This document shows, piece by piece, positions 44,116 through 52,885 of a DNA stretch of 64,000 nt. Within the stretch, counting starts at the first letter, position 1; every line of letters starts with the position of its first letter. This DNA comes from UBA1672 sp964352665. GTDB lineage: Bacteria > Pseudomonadota > Alphaproteobacteria > Micavibrionales > Micavibrionaceae. The position numbers and the translations under genes are program-made. The stretch covers positions 77,011 through 141,010 of the forward strand of contig CAYGSJ010000007.1 of assembly GCA_964352665.1 (NCBI GenBank), in the 5' to 3' direction. The notes beneath the pieces were generated by a model. It was not told where the DNA came from. It saw only the letters and a program-made list of their open reading frames with translations, and did not search any database.

Positions 44116-45753
44116 ATCTTTATGTGCTTCTTCCCATTTGGCCCAGCTTTCGAGATTATTCGCCTTTATATCCAGAGGATTTGCTTTTTTATATTTCTCG
44201 ACATGATGCTCGGCCAAATAGAACTTCAGGCACTCCAGATTTAGTTCATCAAGAATTTTTTGTACTTCGATCAGATCGAATTGATGCTCTTGTGCATGAA
44301 ACAGAAAATCACGACAGCCCGATAGCTCGTAATAGTCCTGTGTATTTTCAAGATTTTTTACTGCCTTCTCTTTCAAATGATCACGGATATTCTGTCTGAA
44401 TGAACGGATATCTGGCGCGTCTGATCCAATATGTGATTTTTCAATCGCATGTCTGGCTTCGTTTACCGCCCAGCGTGCGTGACGGCTGTAAAGACCAATG
44501 CGCATCAAGCCATCTGGTTTTAATAGCCCCTGAAGAACGCGCCATCCCGCCTTTGGGTCTTCCATATGATGTAAGACACCTGCGCTGGTTATATAGTCAA
44601 AACGCTCTGCCATAGACCCAAGTTTTGAAATATCTGCCTGATAGAATTTTACATTCTTGATTCCAAACGCGTCGGCTTTACTTTTTGCATAGGCCAGGCT
44701 GGTCAAGCTTAGATCAATCGCAGTAACTTCGGATTGTGGAAATGCCTGTGCCAGCTGAATAGCTTCTCTTCCCGTACCACAACCAGCATTGAGAATTTTA
44801 AGCACTTTCCCTACCAAAGGTCTTTCAATGTCATCATCCACTATGTCTTTGCCGTAAACATTCCATCTGGGGTAGGGAAATTCTTCGTATTGGTCACGAA
44901 CAGCAGATGAAATTTCGGCCCCTATTTCTGTTAAGGCTTCGATATCTTTTTTGATGTCTTGTTGCCGATAAAAATCTTCGATCTGCGATTTCGGAATTTG
45001 TGAAACATGTTCTCCTCCTTCGAGGTTTACAGCAATGGCCTGTGCATTTTTCAGATCCGAAATTCTTTCATAGCAGGCCAGCATCGCTAATTTATGTAGA
45101 TCCGGTTTATCGGTTTGCTCTATTTCCAGTTGCAAGGTCTCGGCTTGCTTTTCTTCCTCTTCGGAAACAGGCCAGATGTAATCAACAAAAAAACTGTAGC
45201 GAGCAAGAGCACAGGTAATGAACTCTATATCTTCTGCCTCTGTAAATAGCTGACGTTCCGCCATCAGGGATTCCAGTAAAAAACGCCTTAGAAAGCCGCA
45301 CCATTTTTCAAACACGGTATCAGCAACTACAAACTGCCCCAGCCCCGTTAGGAAAAAAGGGTCAATCAAACCATCTAAATTTTTCTGCTGCTCAATATCG
45401 GCTTTAAAGGTTTCGTAGGTTGTCTGTCTAGAAATATTATAATATTTCCTGATAGCGGTGTCAGAGCGAATAACACTGTGCCAAGCATGACCAAAATTCA
45501 AAAACTCAACTGTCTTGCTTTCCAAACAATCTGTCAGAATTTCTTTTAATGTAAGGTCAATATCCGTGAAACTGGCTTCGCTCACAACATTAATAAGCTT
45601 TTGCCTGTACTCGTCGTTCCGGGAGTTCGCGATGACCGCATTGGCATAATTTAATATGGCCTGCGAGAGATTTCCTTGCTGATAGAAATTATGACCCTGC
45701 AGAAAATAATTCAAGGCCGTTGGCCCTATGTTCTGGGGTGTTTGAAAAACCAT
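44074..45753 (-). CDS. TPR-containing class I methyltransferase
   Basis: A 559-aa protein. The N-terminal ~35 residues form a TPR-like unit (ALNYFLQGHNFYQQGNLSQAILNYANAVI). A long helical linker region follows. The SAM methyltransferase domain (about 310-450) has ILNAGCGTGREAIQLAQ, VTAIDLS, and GVLHHMEDPKAGWRVLQGLLKPDG. The C-terminal ~100 aa resemble the tail often found in TPR/methyltransferase fusions that modify proteins. The substrate is unknown. Confidence 0.75.
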   Translation of the reverse strand: MVFQTPQNIGPTALNYFLQGHNFYQQGNLSQAILNYANAVIANSRNDEYRQKLINVVSEASFTDIDLTLKEILTDCLESKTVEFLNFGHAWHSVIRSDTAIRKYYNISRQTTYETFKADIEQQKNLDGLIDPFFLTGLGQFVVADTVFEKWCGFLRRFLLESLMAERQLFTEAEDIEFITCALARYSFFVDYIWPVSEEEEKQAETLQLEIEQTDKPDLHKLAMLACYERISDLKNAQAIAVNLEGGEHVSQIPKSQIEDFYRQQDIKKDIEALTEIGAEISSAVRDQYEEFPYPRWNVYGKDIVDDDIERPLVGKVLKILNAGCGTGREAIQLAQAFPQSEVTAIDLSLTSLAYAKSKADAFGIKNVKFYQADISKLGSMAERFDYITSAGVLHHMEDPKAGWRVLQGLLKPDGLMRIGLYSRHARWAVNEARHAIEKSHIGSDAPDIRSFRQNIRDHLKEKAVKNLENTQDYYELSGCRDFLFHAQEHQFDLIEVQKILDELNLECLKFYLAEHHVEKYKKANPLDIKANNLESWAKWEEAHKDLFIGMYIFWCRGK

Positions 45754-45767
45754 TTCTTATAATCTAA

Positions 45768-46247
45768 CTAGTAGCTCTGAAAACCATGCTTGTTATACAA
45801 GCCCATTGGTTCACTTTTATTCGCTTCAAAATAAACCCAGAAAGAACCGTTTTCTTCTGCAGTTGTTATGCCGAAAACATAATCAACAAATTCAAGTACG
45901 CGCCTTTGATCAAAACCTGACAACTGTGTGAATGGCTCGCCTACTTCTAACACCGGAATTTTTTGCTTGCCGGTATATTGGCCAGTGATGATTTTGGCTT
46001 CATACAGGTCGCGCATAACGGCCCTCTTATCATCTTCTTCATGAATCCAGTCTTGCGGTGTCCAATCATCACCATCCCAAAGAGAGCGCTGTTTGATTTT
46101 TTCTCCACCGATATATGGCTCGAAATCCTCTGAACCCATTTTACTGCCGAATATATTCCATGACCAAAAACCATCTCCTGCATAAGATGGTGAAAATGAA
46201 GCCATGGAAGCTATGGCCAGAAGCAGTAAAAAACCTAATATACGCAT
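45768..46247 (-). CDS. Secreted protein of unknown function
   Basis: A 159-aa protein with a signal peptide (ILGFLLLLAIASMASFSPSYA with cleavage after AYA-like SYA). The mature protein is rich in Trp and acidic residues (GDGFWSWNIFGSK, WDGDDWTPQDW). No family was recognised. It lies 14 bp upstream of the TPR-methyltransferase and may share its transcript. Confidence 0.6.
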   Translation of the reverse strand: MRILGFLLLLAIASMASFSPSYAGDGFWSWNIFGSKMGSEDFEPYIGGEKIKQRSLWDGDDWTPQDWIHEEDDKRAVMRDLYEAKIITGQYTGKQKIPVLEVGEPFTQLSGFDQRRVLEFVDYVFGITTAEENGSFWVYFEANKSEPMGLYNKHGFQSY

Positions 46248-46333
46248 CGCAGTTATCCTTTTGATTAAATTCGTATTTTTAAATCACAGCATTATCAATA
46301 ACATTTTAACGGTTTTTATGGTATCCTAAAAGT

Positions 46334-46732
46334 ATGATAAATGCCATTGGAATAGCATTAAGTGGATTAAACGCGGCGTCATTAAAACTGAACGCCAGCG
46401 CGTCTAATATTGCGAATTTGAGCACCGTAGGCTCACTGGTGGATCCGGATAATGCGCCTTATACACCGTTAATCACACAATCCAAAAGTTTGGGTACTGG
46501 TGGCGTATTAACGCAATACGCGCCAAAACCCAATCCATTTTTTCCTGCATATGATCCTGATTCTCCCTTTGCCGATGAAAACGGTGTTGTTGGCGTCCCT
46601 AATGTTGATCTAGCAGAAGAAATTGTGAATTCTAAACTGGCGGCTATTACCTATAAAGCGAATCTGAGCACGATCAAAGTAAGCGGCAGCCTATTCGACG
46701 AGCTTCTAGGCATTTTTGATGATGATGCATAA
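46334..46732 (+). CDS. Orphan FlgC-like flagellar rod protein
   Basis: A 132-aa protein with both ends typical of flagellar rod proteins: the N-terminal ALSGLNAASLKLNASASNIAN motif and C-terminal NVDLAEEIVNSKLAAITYKANLSTIKVSGSLFDELL. The middle is short and Pro-rich. Rod proteins assemble in the periplasm by flagellar type III export. No other flagellar gene is in the window, so it is either a dispersed gene of a full system or a repurposed paralogue. Confidence 0.75.
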   Translation: MINAIGIALSGLNAASLKLNASASNIANLSTVGSLVDPDNAPYTPLITQSKSLGTGGVLTQYAPKPNPFFPAYDPDSPFADENGVVGVPNVDLAEEIVNSKLAAITYKANLSTIKVSGSLFDELLGIFDDDA

Positions 46733-46782
46733 GATCGCATTTCATCTTGATTAAACCCCATATTTCCTAAACACTAATATTC

Positions 46783-47631
46783 ATGAAAATCGCCTTCTTC
46801 GGTTATGATTATACAATGGATATCGCACAGCGCCTTATGGCGGATGGGCACGAAATTCTTCAGATTTTTACATTTCCCTGCGATAATGTCTTTTCCTATA
46901 ATGTACAAATAAAGGAATTCGCGGAACATTTTAATATTCCGATCACCGAATACCAGGCAGAGCCCTATCACATAGAGGCTTTAGTTGTGAAAGAGTGCAC
47001 ACTTTTCCTGTGCGCTGGATATCCTTATAAAATCCCTGCTATAGATGAAAAAAAAGCATATGGCATTAACTTACACCCCAGCCTTTTACCACGCGCCAAG
47101 GGCATTATGCCGCTTCCCTTTATTATGATGCACGAACCCGAGGCCTCCGGTTTTACACTCCATAAATTAACCGATGATTTTGATGCAGGGGACATTCTGT
47201 ACCAAGAAGCTGTGCCTATAGATGAGCACACAGATATCGAAACGCTGAACGCAAGAATTGCCGTACGCCTTCCCCCCGTTCTATCCGAGATGGTCGAAAA
47301 CGTAGAAAGATACTGGAAAGAGGCAAAACCCCAGAACAAGGAAAATTCATCGTCCTATAAGGCACCCAACAACGATATGCGCCTGTTGGACTGGAATGAA
47401 ACAGCAAGAAACCTAAGATTAAAAGCAAAAGCTTTTGGGCGTTTTGGAAACATTGCCACCATCAAAAATAACGTCGGAGATTCACAAAAACTCGGTGTGT
47501 TTCAATTTACCACATGGGAAGACCAGCATACCCATAAGCCGGGCACATTAATGCGATCCTCCGATCGCGAAATTGTCGTCGCGATCAAAGATGGATATGT
47601 GTGCTTAAAAGAATTTCAGGTTATAGAATAG
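46783..47631 (+). CDS. Formyltransferase-family protein
   Basis: A 282-aa protein with a formyl-transferase N-terminal fold. The catalytic triad of Fmt/PurN/ArnA enzymes is visible as Asn and His in INLHPSLLPRAKG and Asp in DDFDAGDILYQ. The C-terminal domain (about 195-280) is shorter than in Fmt. It is more like sugar N-formyltransferases or an Fmt paralogue than the housekeeping Fmt. The substrate is not known. Confidence 0.7.
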   Translation: MKIAFFGYDYTMDIAQRLMADGHEILQIFTFPCDNVFSYNVQIKEFAEHFNIPITEYQAEPYHIEALVVKECTLFLCAGYPYKIPAIDEKKAYGINLHPSLLPRAKGIMPLPFIMMHEPEASGFTLHKLTDDFDAGDILYQEAVPIDEHTDIETLNARIAVRLPPVLSEMVENVERYWKEAKPQNKENSSSYKAPNNDMRLLDWNETARNLRLKAKAFGRFGNIATIKNNVGDSQKLGVFQFTTWEDQHTHKPGTLMRSSDREIVVAIKDGYVCLKEFQVIE

Positions 47632-47636
47632 ATTTT

Positions 47637-48146
47637 TTAAGATGGTGTATGATCGTCAGATTCATTTGGGTCTTGTTCCAGAAGATCAGCGATGAGTGTC
47701 CTCGGTATTGAATCAATATCTTCTTCTGTGCCACTAAGAGCTCTGCGATATTGCCAGACAGCAGCTACTCCTACTGCAACACCCAGAGCCAAATGGATAT
47801 AACCCTCTTGGTTTCCGGCAGACAAGAAACTCTCTGCCATCAGCAAAAAGGTTAATGCAGATCCTGCAACCACATCTGCTCTGGATCTTGGATCATCTAA
47901 ATCAGGAAAATATAGATGCGTTTCATTTGGTAAATCAACGAAGTCTGCATCAAAAGAGTCTACTTTGACCTCTTCTGCTCCTGTATCAGCCAAACGTGCA
48001 CCTATAATTGAAACAACTGCCGAAGCCATTCCAAGCACAATAGGAACAACACCATCTGCCCTACCTATATTTAACATCTCCAAGCCTGTCGCTCCAAATG
48101 TTAACGCAGAGCCTGCAAATAAATTACTTATAGTTTGTGGACGCAT
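47637..48146 (-). CDS. Small membrane protein with internal duplication
   Basis: A 169-aa protein with about four hydrophobic segments. Two halves share a pattern: AGSALTFGATGLEMLNIGRADGVVPIVLGMA near the N-terminus and AGSALTFLLMAESFLSAGNQEGYIHLALGVA in the second half, separated by an acidic linker. The C-terminus is acidic. No family was recognised. Confidence 0.55.
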   Translation of the reverse strand: MRPQTISNLFAGSALTFGATGLEMLNIGRADGVVPIVLGMASAVVSIIGARLADTGAEEVKVDSFDADFVDLPNETHLYFPDLDDPRSRADVVAGSALTFLLMAESFLSAGNQEGYIHLALGVAVGVAAVWQYRRALSGTEEDIDSIPRTLIADLLEQDPNESDDHTPS

Positions 48147-48288
48147 ATTCAGCCCTTTTTTATTTTTCCTCTGGGGCCAAATATCCCATATAATTTACAT
48201 ATTGTGCAAGAAAATAATTATGCTGTACAGAATACTAGGGATTCATGCTATGTATTAGAGTATCTTGGACTTAATCTAGCGTATTCAG

Positions 48289-49527
48289 ATGGTTTTCCGC
48301 CGTATTTTTAAAATCCTGTATATCGTTCTCTCGCTGAGCCTTATAAGCCTTAGTGCCTATGCGCTTGAAGTACAGCAAGTGCGTTTTGGCGTGCACCCTG
48401 AAAAAGTCAGGATGGTGCTGGATCTTAGTGAAGTTACAGATTTTCGTGCTTTTGTCCTCTCTGATCCTTACAGAATGGTTATTGATCTCCCCACCTTTGC
48501 GTGGCGCGCTGGACGTGTTGAAAAGCCAAAGCAGGCGATGATATCGGATATACGGCAAGGCGGTCTGATGCCCGGAGTGTCACGCATCGTTTTTGATATG
48601 GGGCAACCTGCCCTCATTGACTCTGCTTTTTTACTGCCTAAGCAGGGAGAGAAACAAAACCGTATTGTTGTTGATTACCGCCTTGTCGATGGTGAAGAGT
48701 TTACAAAACTGAAAAATGTCGTGCACGGTACGTTAAAAATAGAGGATTACAAAGGCACCTCTGCGGGAACACAAAATGGTGTTCCTGTGCCCCCTGACAA
48801 TACTGCACGTCCGAAATATGCGTCTGCTGAAAAACCGCTGATTATTATCGACCCCGGACACGGTGGAAACGACCCCGGTGCTATTGGCCACAACAAAGCC
48901 TATGAAAAACATGTCGTTCTGGCGATGGCCAAAGAACTCAGAAAACAGCTTCAAGAAACCGGCAAATATCGTGTGATGCTCACACGTGAAAAGGATATCT
49001 ATATCCGGCTAAAAGATCGGGTAAAATTTGCACGTGATCAAAATGCGGATTTGTTTATTTCACTCCATGCAGATTCAATCCACAAAAAGAATGTCCACGG
49101 AACGTCGATTTACACACTTTCACAAAAAGCTTCGGACCAGCAAACAGCGCGCCTTGCGGAAAAAGAAAATCAGGCCGATCTGATCGCAGGCGTTGGTCTA
49201 AGTGTTGAAGATGAACAAGTTGCTTTTATCCTTGGTGATTTTTTGATGAATGACACCATGAACCAGTCAAAGTTCTTTGCGAATACACTTGTCTCAAAGC
49301 TTAAGACAAATGGTATTTATCTGCTTGAAAACCCACATCGTTATGCCGGATTTGCTGTGCTTAAGGCGCCTGATGTTCCTTCTGTTTTAATTGAGGCCGG
49401 ATTTATGTCCAATAGAAAGGAAGCAGATCTCCTAAACCAACCAGCACATAGAAAGAAAATGGCGGCATCAATTGCCAGAGGCATAGACGCTTATTTTGAT
49501 CACGTTTATAAAAACGAACAAAATTAA
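48289..49527 (+). CDS. amiC: N-acetylmuramoyl-L-alanine amidase (AMIN + Amidase_3)
   Basis: Cleaves the stem peptide from MurNAc, acting in septal splitting in the periplasm. The protein has 412 aa: a signal peptide (ILYIVLSLSLISLSAYA), an AMIN domain (about 28-125), a linker, and a Zn-dependent Amidase_3 domain. Ligands are His in DPGHGG, Glu in YEKHVV, His in SLHADS and catalytic Glu in IEAGFMSN. It overlaps the convergent 49524 gene by 4 bp. Confidence 0.92.
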   Translation: MVFRRIFKILYIVLSLSLISLSAYALEVQQVRFGVHPEKVRMVLDLSEVTDFRAFVLSDPYRMVIDLPTFAWRAGRVEKPKQAMISDIRQGGLMPGVSRIVFDMGQPALIDSAFLLPKQGEKQNRIVVDYRLVDGEEFTKLKNVVHGTLKIEDYKGTSAGTQNGVPVPPDNTARPKYASAEKPLIIIDPGHGGNDPGAIGHNKAYEKHVVLAMAKELRKQLQETGKYRVMLTREKDIYIRLKDRVKFARDQNADLFISLHADSIHKKNVHGTSIYTLSQKASDQQTARLAEKENQADLIAGVGLSVEDEQVAFILGDFLMNDTMNQSKFFANTLVSKLKTNGIYLLENPHRYAGFAVLKAPDVPSVLIEAGFMSNRKEADLLNQPAHRKKMAASIARGIDAYFDHVYKNEQN

Positions 49528-51098
49528 CCAGGACCCGGAAAATCGAAACGATCAAAGAGACTACCGCCGGAGCCGAAAGTTCCGCCCCCCAAGTCCCGTT
49601 TAGGCTGACGTCTTTTACGAATTTCTTCTATAAATTCCCAAGCATTGTCCAGATTGTTTGGATCAAGTAATTGCTTGTGATCCGAAACAAAAATTGTGGG
49701 AATCAAACGGCTACGTTCACCCGTTATAGGATCGTACAAGCATACCTGTCCAACTTTGCCGTAGTCTCCCGGTTTAATGCGCTTGGTAGACACAAAATCC
49801 AAGCCCAGATCCCTAATACTGGCTGTAAGTGGTGCAAATACTTCCCGATTAGCCCGTTCCATTTCCAGATTCATCTGTCTTCGCAGTTCTACTAAGGCTT
49901 CTGTTATTTCCTGACTAAGCGCTTTTTTCTCCATCAGCCGATTGAGAAGCTCCTCATCAAAATAGTTACCATCTTCCCCGACGTACTCTCTGGCAAGAGT
50001 TGCGGCTCTGGGAATTGTATCCGGCGCAGTAATCTCACAATGAAGTTTCGGATAAAAAGGGTGTGTAAAGACAAGCTTGTCACCTAAACCTGTTCCCCTC
50101 GGCCCTTTGGGCCGCCTTACTTCAAAACCGTGTTTTTTGATAAAAAGACTACTTAAGAACCTTGAATCACCTGGCCCTCCAATAGAATTCTCATACCCCT
50201 CATCTACCCAACGGAAAAACTCTTGTGGATCAGGCCGCCCTGCAAAAGAGCATGTCAGAGAATCTGTAATCACTTCCCCTGTGATGAAATGATTTGAGCT
50301 AAAAGTACAGGTTATATCCTGTGCCCTATGGTTTGGTCTGATCGCAAGCCTACCTGCCTCATCATGTGTCTTTACGGCCAGTACCACATTATACATAAAC
50401 AAATGATCATAGCTTTGCAGTAAATACCCAAATCGCGCGGTTGCATCTAAAAACTCTTCTTCATTATCAGGGTGATAAGGCGGTATTGCCGTAACCAATC
50501 CATAGCGCGGCTGCACCAAAATCAAATGGTCATGCTCGAAATGAAAGCTGGTCTCGAATTCCCGGTTTCCTTCGCCCATCCCGGCAAGCATTTCTCTAGC
50601 TTCCTTCCTGAGAACCTCGCATTGCTCATCGAGTTCTCTGGGATGGATATCCGTCGGCAAAATATTTCCTATTTGCTTTAATTTCTTGGGACGAACAACA
50701 ATCAGCCCCTCAAACTCAAAACCCTCGATATCCTTTGGGAGATGTTCCAGTGTCCTGACAAGGGGGTTGCCTGAAGTTCGATCAAATTCTCCCTTCCCCT
50801 CAACCGCCGATCTTTTAGCCGCCCGCGCCTCTGCGCGCTTCTGGGCCTTGATCTCTCCGGCTTCAATACATTTTTTCGCGGCCTCTTTTTGTGACCCCAG
50901 ATCATCCGTGCCCGCGACAATAATCACAGGCCTGGTAAGCTCCGGATGAGAGAATTTCACATGCGAGCCACTCGTGGCAGGTCCTTTCGTAAAGCCATGC
51001 TGGATCAACATGGTCTCCAAAACCTCTGTCCTTACGATTTGCCGCTGTCTGACGACCCATGCGGGATCAATCAACCCTTGTGTATTTTTTATTGTCAT
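49524..51098 (-). CDS. Large protein with two HicA-like modules (copy A)
   Basis: A 524-aa protein, no named family recognised. The N-terminal ~85 residues resemble a HicA/YcfA dsRNA-binding-like fold: MLIQHGFTKGP…GSHVKFSHPELTRPVIIVAG, with GSH at 44-46. A second, degenerate copy of the pattern lies at about 320-375 (KKHGFEVRRP…GDKLVFTHPFYPKLHCEITAPD) and lacks the GSH. The C-terminal tail is Gly-rich. It is paralogous to the gene at 51180. The 5' module is nearly identical in DNA, while the remainder is clearly diverged. No HicB antitoxin is present. Confidence 0.65.
   Translation of the reverse strand: MTIKNTQGLIDPAWVVRQRQIVRTEVLETMLIQHGFTKGPATSGSHVKFSHPELTRPVIIVAGTDDLGSQKEAAKKCIEAGEIKAQKRAEARAAKRSAVEGKGEFDRTSGNPLVRTLEHLPKDIEGFEFEGLIVVRPKKLKQIGNILPTDIHPRELDEQCEVLRKEAREMLAGMGEGNREFETSFHFEHDHLILVQPRYGLVTAIPPYHPDNEEEFLDATARFGYLLQSYDHLFMYNVVLAVKTHDEAGRLAIRPNHRAQDITCTFSSNHFITGEVITDSLTCSFAGRPDPQEFFRWVDEGYENSIGGPGDSRFLSSLFIKKHGFEVRRPKGPRGTGLGDKLVFTHPFYPKLHCEITAPDTIPRAATLAREYVGEDGNYFDEELLNRLMEKKALSQEITEALVELRRQMNLEMERANREVFAPLTASIRDLGLDFVSTKRIKPGDYGKVGQVCLYDPITGERSRLIPTIFVSDHKQLLDPNNLDNAWEFIEEIRKRRQPKRDLGGGTFGSGGSLFDRFDFPGPG
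50791..51079 (-). repeat. 289-bp near-identical repeat, copy A
   Basis: Matches 52492-52780 with only two differences seen by eye (at 50802 and 51061). It encodes the HicA-like N-terminus of both paralogues. DNA outside it diverges quickly. Confidence 0.9.
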
Positions 51099-51179
51099 TA
51101 TTTTTCATAAGTAATTATTTTATGAGAATATGCACGTTTTATGTGAAATATGCAAAAAAAATTGTTTGAGGCCATAAAA

Positions 51180-52796
51180 CTAGTAAAAATTAGGGCCATC
51201 CCCGAAGAGATTCTGATCCGGCGCGTCTCTTAACACACTGTCCCTATTACCGAATATGGTTCTACTACTTTGCCTCCCCCCTTGCAAATCAATCTGTTGC
51301 GCTGCAGCTTTACGGATTCTATCGAAAAAGATTTTTGCCTCATCAATATCCTGAGGGTTTAGAAACACACGACCATTTAATGATGAGAAAAAGCCACGCA
51401 TTGAAACGCTTTCACCTGATTGAGCATGGAGTAAATCTAACATTACCTCCCGTCCATAATCTTTTGGTTTTGTAGGACGTTTTTTTGTAGCTAACATAAT
51501 ACCAAGAGGAGCCAATTTGTGCATAACCTCTCTATCCATTATATCTCCAAGGACCTGAATTCTGTTTACGCAATCCATAATAGCTTGCTCGACAGCCGTC
51601 TCAACATCTTTGCTGGTCTGTTTTTTTCCAAAAAGCCTGTTCAACAGTTCCGGATCTGCATATCCCTGACCGGCGTCTTGATATTCCCGAGCAATATCAG
51701 CAGCTCTGGGAATTGTGTCCGGCGCTTGATATTCATGGTAAAAATCCGGAAAAAATGGATGAGACATAACAATTGTATCCCCTGGCTTTTTGGAGACTGG
51801 GACACGTGGCCTCCTTGTTACTACTCCAAACCTTTGTTGTAGTTCATCTGATACTAAACGGTGATTTGAAAGACCCCCCAATGTTGATTCAAAGCCCTGA
51901 TCTACCCATCTAAAAAATGCGACTGGGTTGGGGCGCATCATCCTTGAGGTTTCCAACGCGTTCGCAATGGGATCACCAGTCACAAAATGCGTGTGTTCAA
52001 ATGTTAAAACAAAACCGGAAGATGTTTCCTCTTGACGACAATCCATCCCTTCACCTTCTCTGAAATGACGTACCCCTGCAATTATCTGATCCTGAAAAAG
52101 ATAGTCGTACCCTAGTAGTAATTGCTTAAAATCCTGTAATCCTGAATCCAGATCATGATCCTCTTCGGGGTGGTAAGGAGGAATTCGGGCAACAAGTTCA
52201 TACCGGGATTGCTCAAGCTGTAATGTGTCATCGTCAAAGCCGAACTCGGTTTCAAACGCCCTGTTGATTTCTCCCAGTTCTTTGAGTTTAGCCTGCGCCC
52301 TCTCATCAATACTTTTGCAAAGTGCCTCTAGTGCTCTGGGGTCGGTTTCAGGCATACAAATGTCACCGACCTGCGCTATACGTCTAGAGCGTAAAACAAC
52401 TATACCTTCATATTCAAAACCCGATATTCCATGAGGCAAATTATCAAGTGTGTTTTTGGTCGGGCTACTATCTGCAGCTGCTGCAAACGCCCCCTTCCCC
52501 TCGACCGCCGATCTTTTAGCCGCCCGCGCCTCTGCGCGCTTCTGGGCCTTGATCTCTCCGGCTTCAATACATTTTTTCGCGGCCTCTTTTTGTGACCCCA
52601 GATCATCCGTGCCCGCGACAATAATCACAGGCCTGGTAAGCTCCGGATGAGAGAATTTCACATGCGAGCCACTCGTGGCAGGTCCTTTCGTAAAGCCATG
52701 CTGGATCAACATGGTCTCCAAAACCTCTGTCCTTACGATTTGCCGCTGTCTGACGACCCATTCGGGATCAATCAACCCTTTGTTTTTATGTGCCAT
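51180..52796 (-). CDS. Large protein with two HicA-like modules (copy B)
   Basis: A 538-aa paralogue of the 49524 gene. The first ~100 residues are the same (apart from the extreme start), including GSHVKFSHPELTRP. The rest aligns throughout, with shared landmarks such as IPPYHPE, the FFRWVDQGFESTLGG segment, MSHPFFPDFYHEYQAPDTIPRAA and the LLNRLF(G)KK helix. The C-terminus differs and ends NLFGDGPNFY. The function is unknown. The two copies are 81 bp apart and co-directional. Confidence 0.65.
   Translation of the reverse strand: MAHKNKGLIDPEWVVRQRQIVRTEVLETMLIQHGFTKGPATSGSHVKFSHPELTRPVIIVAGTDDLGSQKEAAKKCIEAGEIKAQKRAEARAAKRSAVEGKGAFAAAADSSPTKNTLDNLPHGISGFEYEGIVVLRSRRIAQVGDICMPETDPRALEALCKSIDERAQAKLKELGEINRAFETEFGFDDDTLQLEQSRYELVARIPPYHPEEDHDLDSGLQDFKQLLLGYDYLFQDQIIAGVRHFREGEGMDCRQEETSSGFVLTFEHTHFVTGDPIANALETSRMMRPNPVAFFRWVDQGFESTLGGLSNHRLVSDELQQRFGVVTRRPRVPVSKKPGDTIVMSHPFFPDFYHEYQAPDTIPRAADIAREYQDAGQGYADPELLNRLFGKKQTSKDVETAVEQAIMDCVNRIQVLGDIMDREVMHKLAPLGIMLATKKRPTKPKDYGREVMLDLLHAQSGESVSMRGFFSSLNGRVFLNPQDIDEAKIFFDRIRKAAAQQIDLQGGRQSSRTIFGNRDSVLRDAPDQNLFGDGPNFY
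52492..52780 (-). repeat. 289-bp near-identical repeat, copy B
   Basis: Counterpart of 50791-51079, offset 1701 bp, in direct orientation. It could support gene conversion, or deletion of the intervening DNA. Confidence 0.9.
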
Positions 52797-52885
52797 TATT
52801 TTTCTCTGGCGTTTTTTTATATCGAATGGGACAGATATTATTGGAAAACAAATAAAAAATCAAAGAAATGTGAAATTATAGTGCT

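Noticed and set aside
49524..52796. A HicAB toxin-antitoxin system
   Set aside because: The HicA-like module is fused to >400 extra residues in each gene and no HicB-like antitoxin frame is adjacent.
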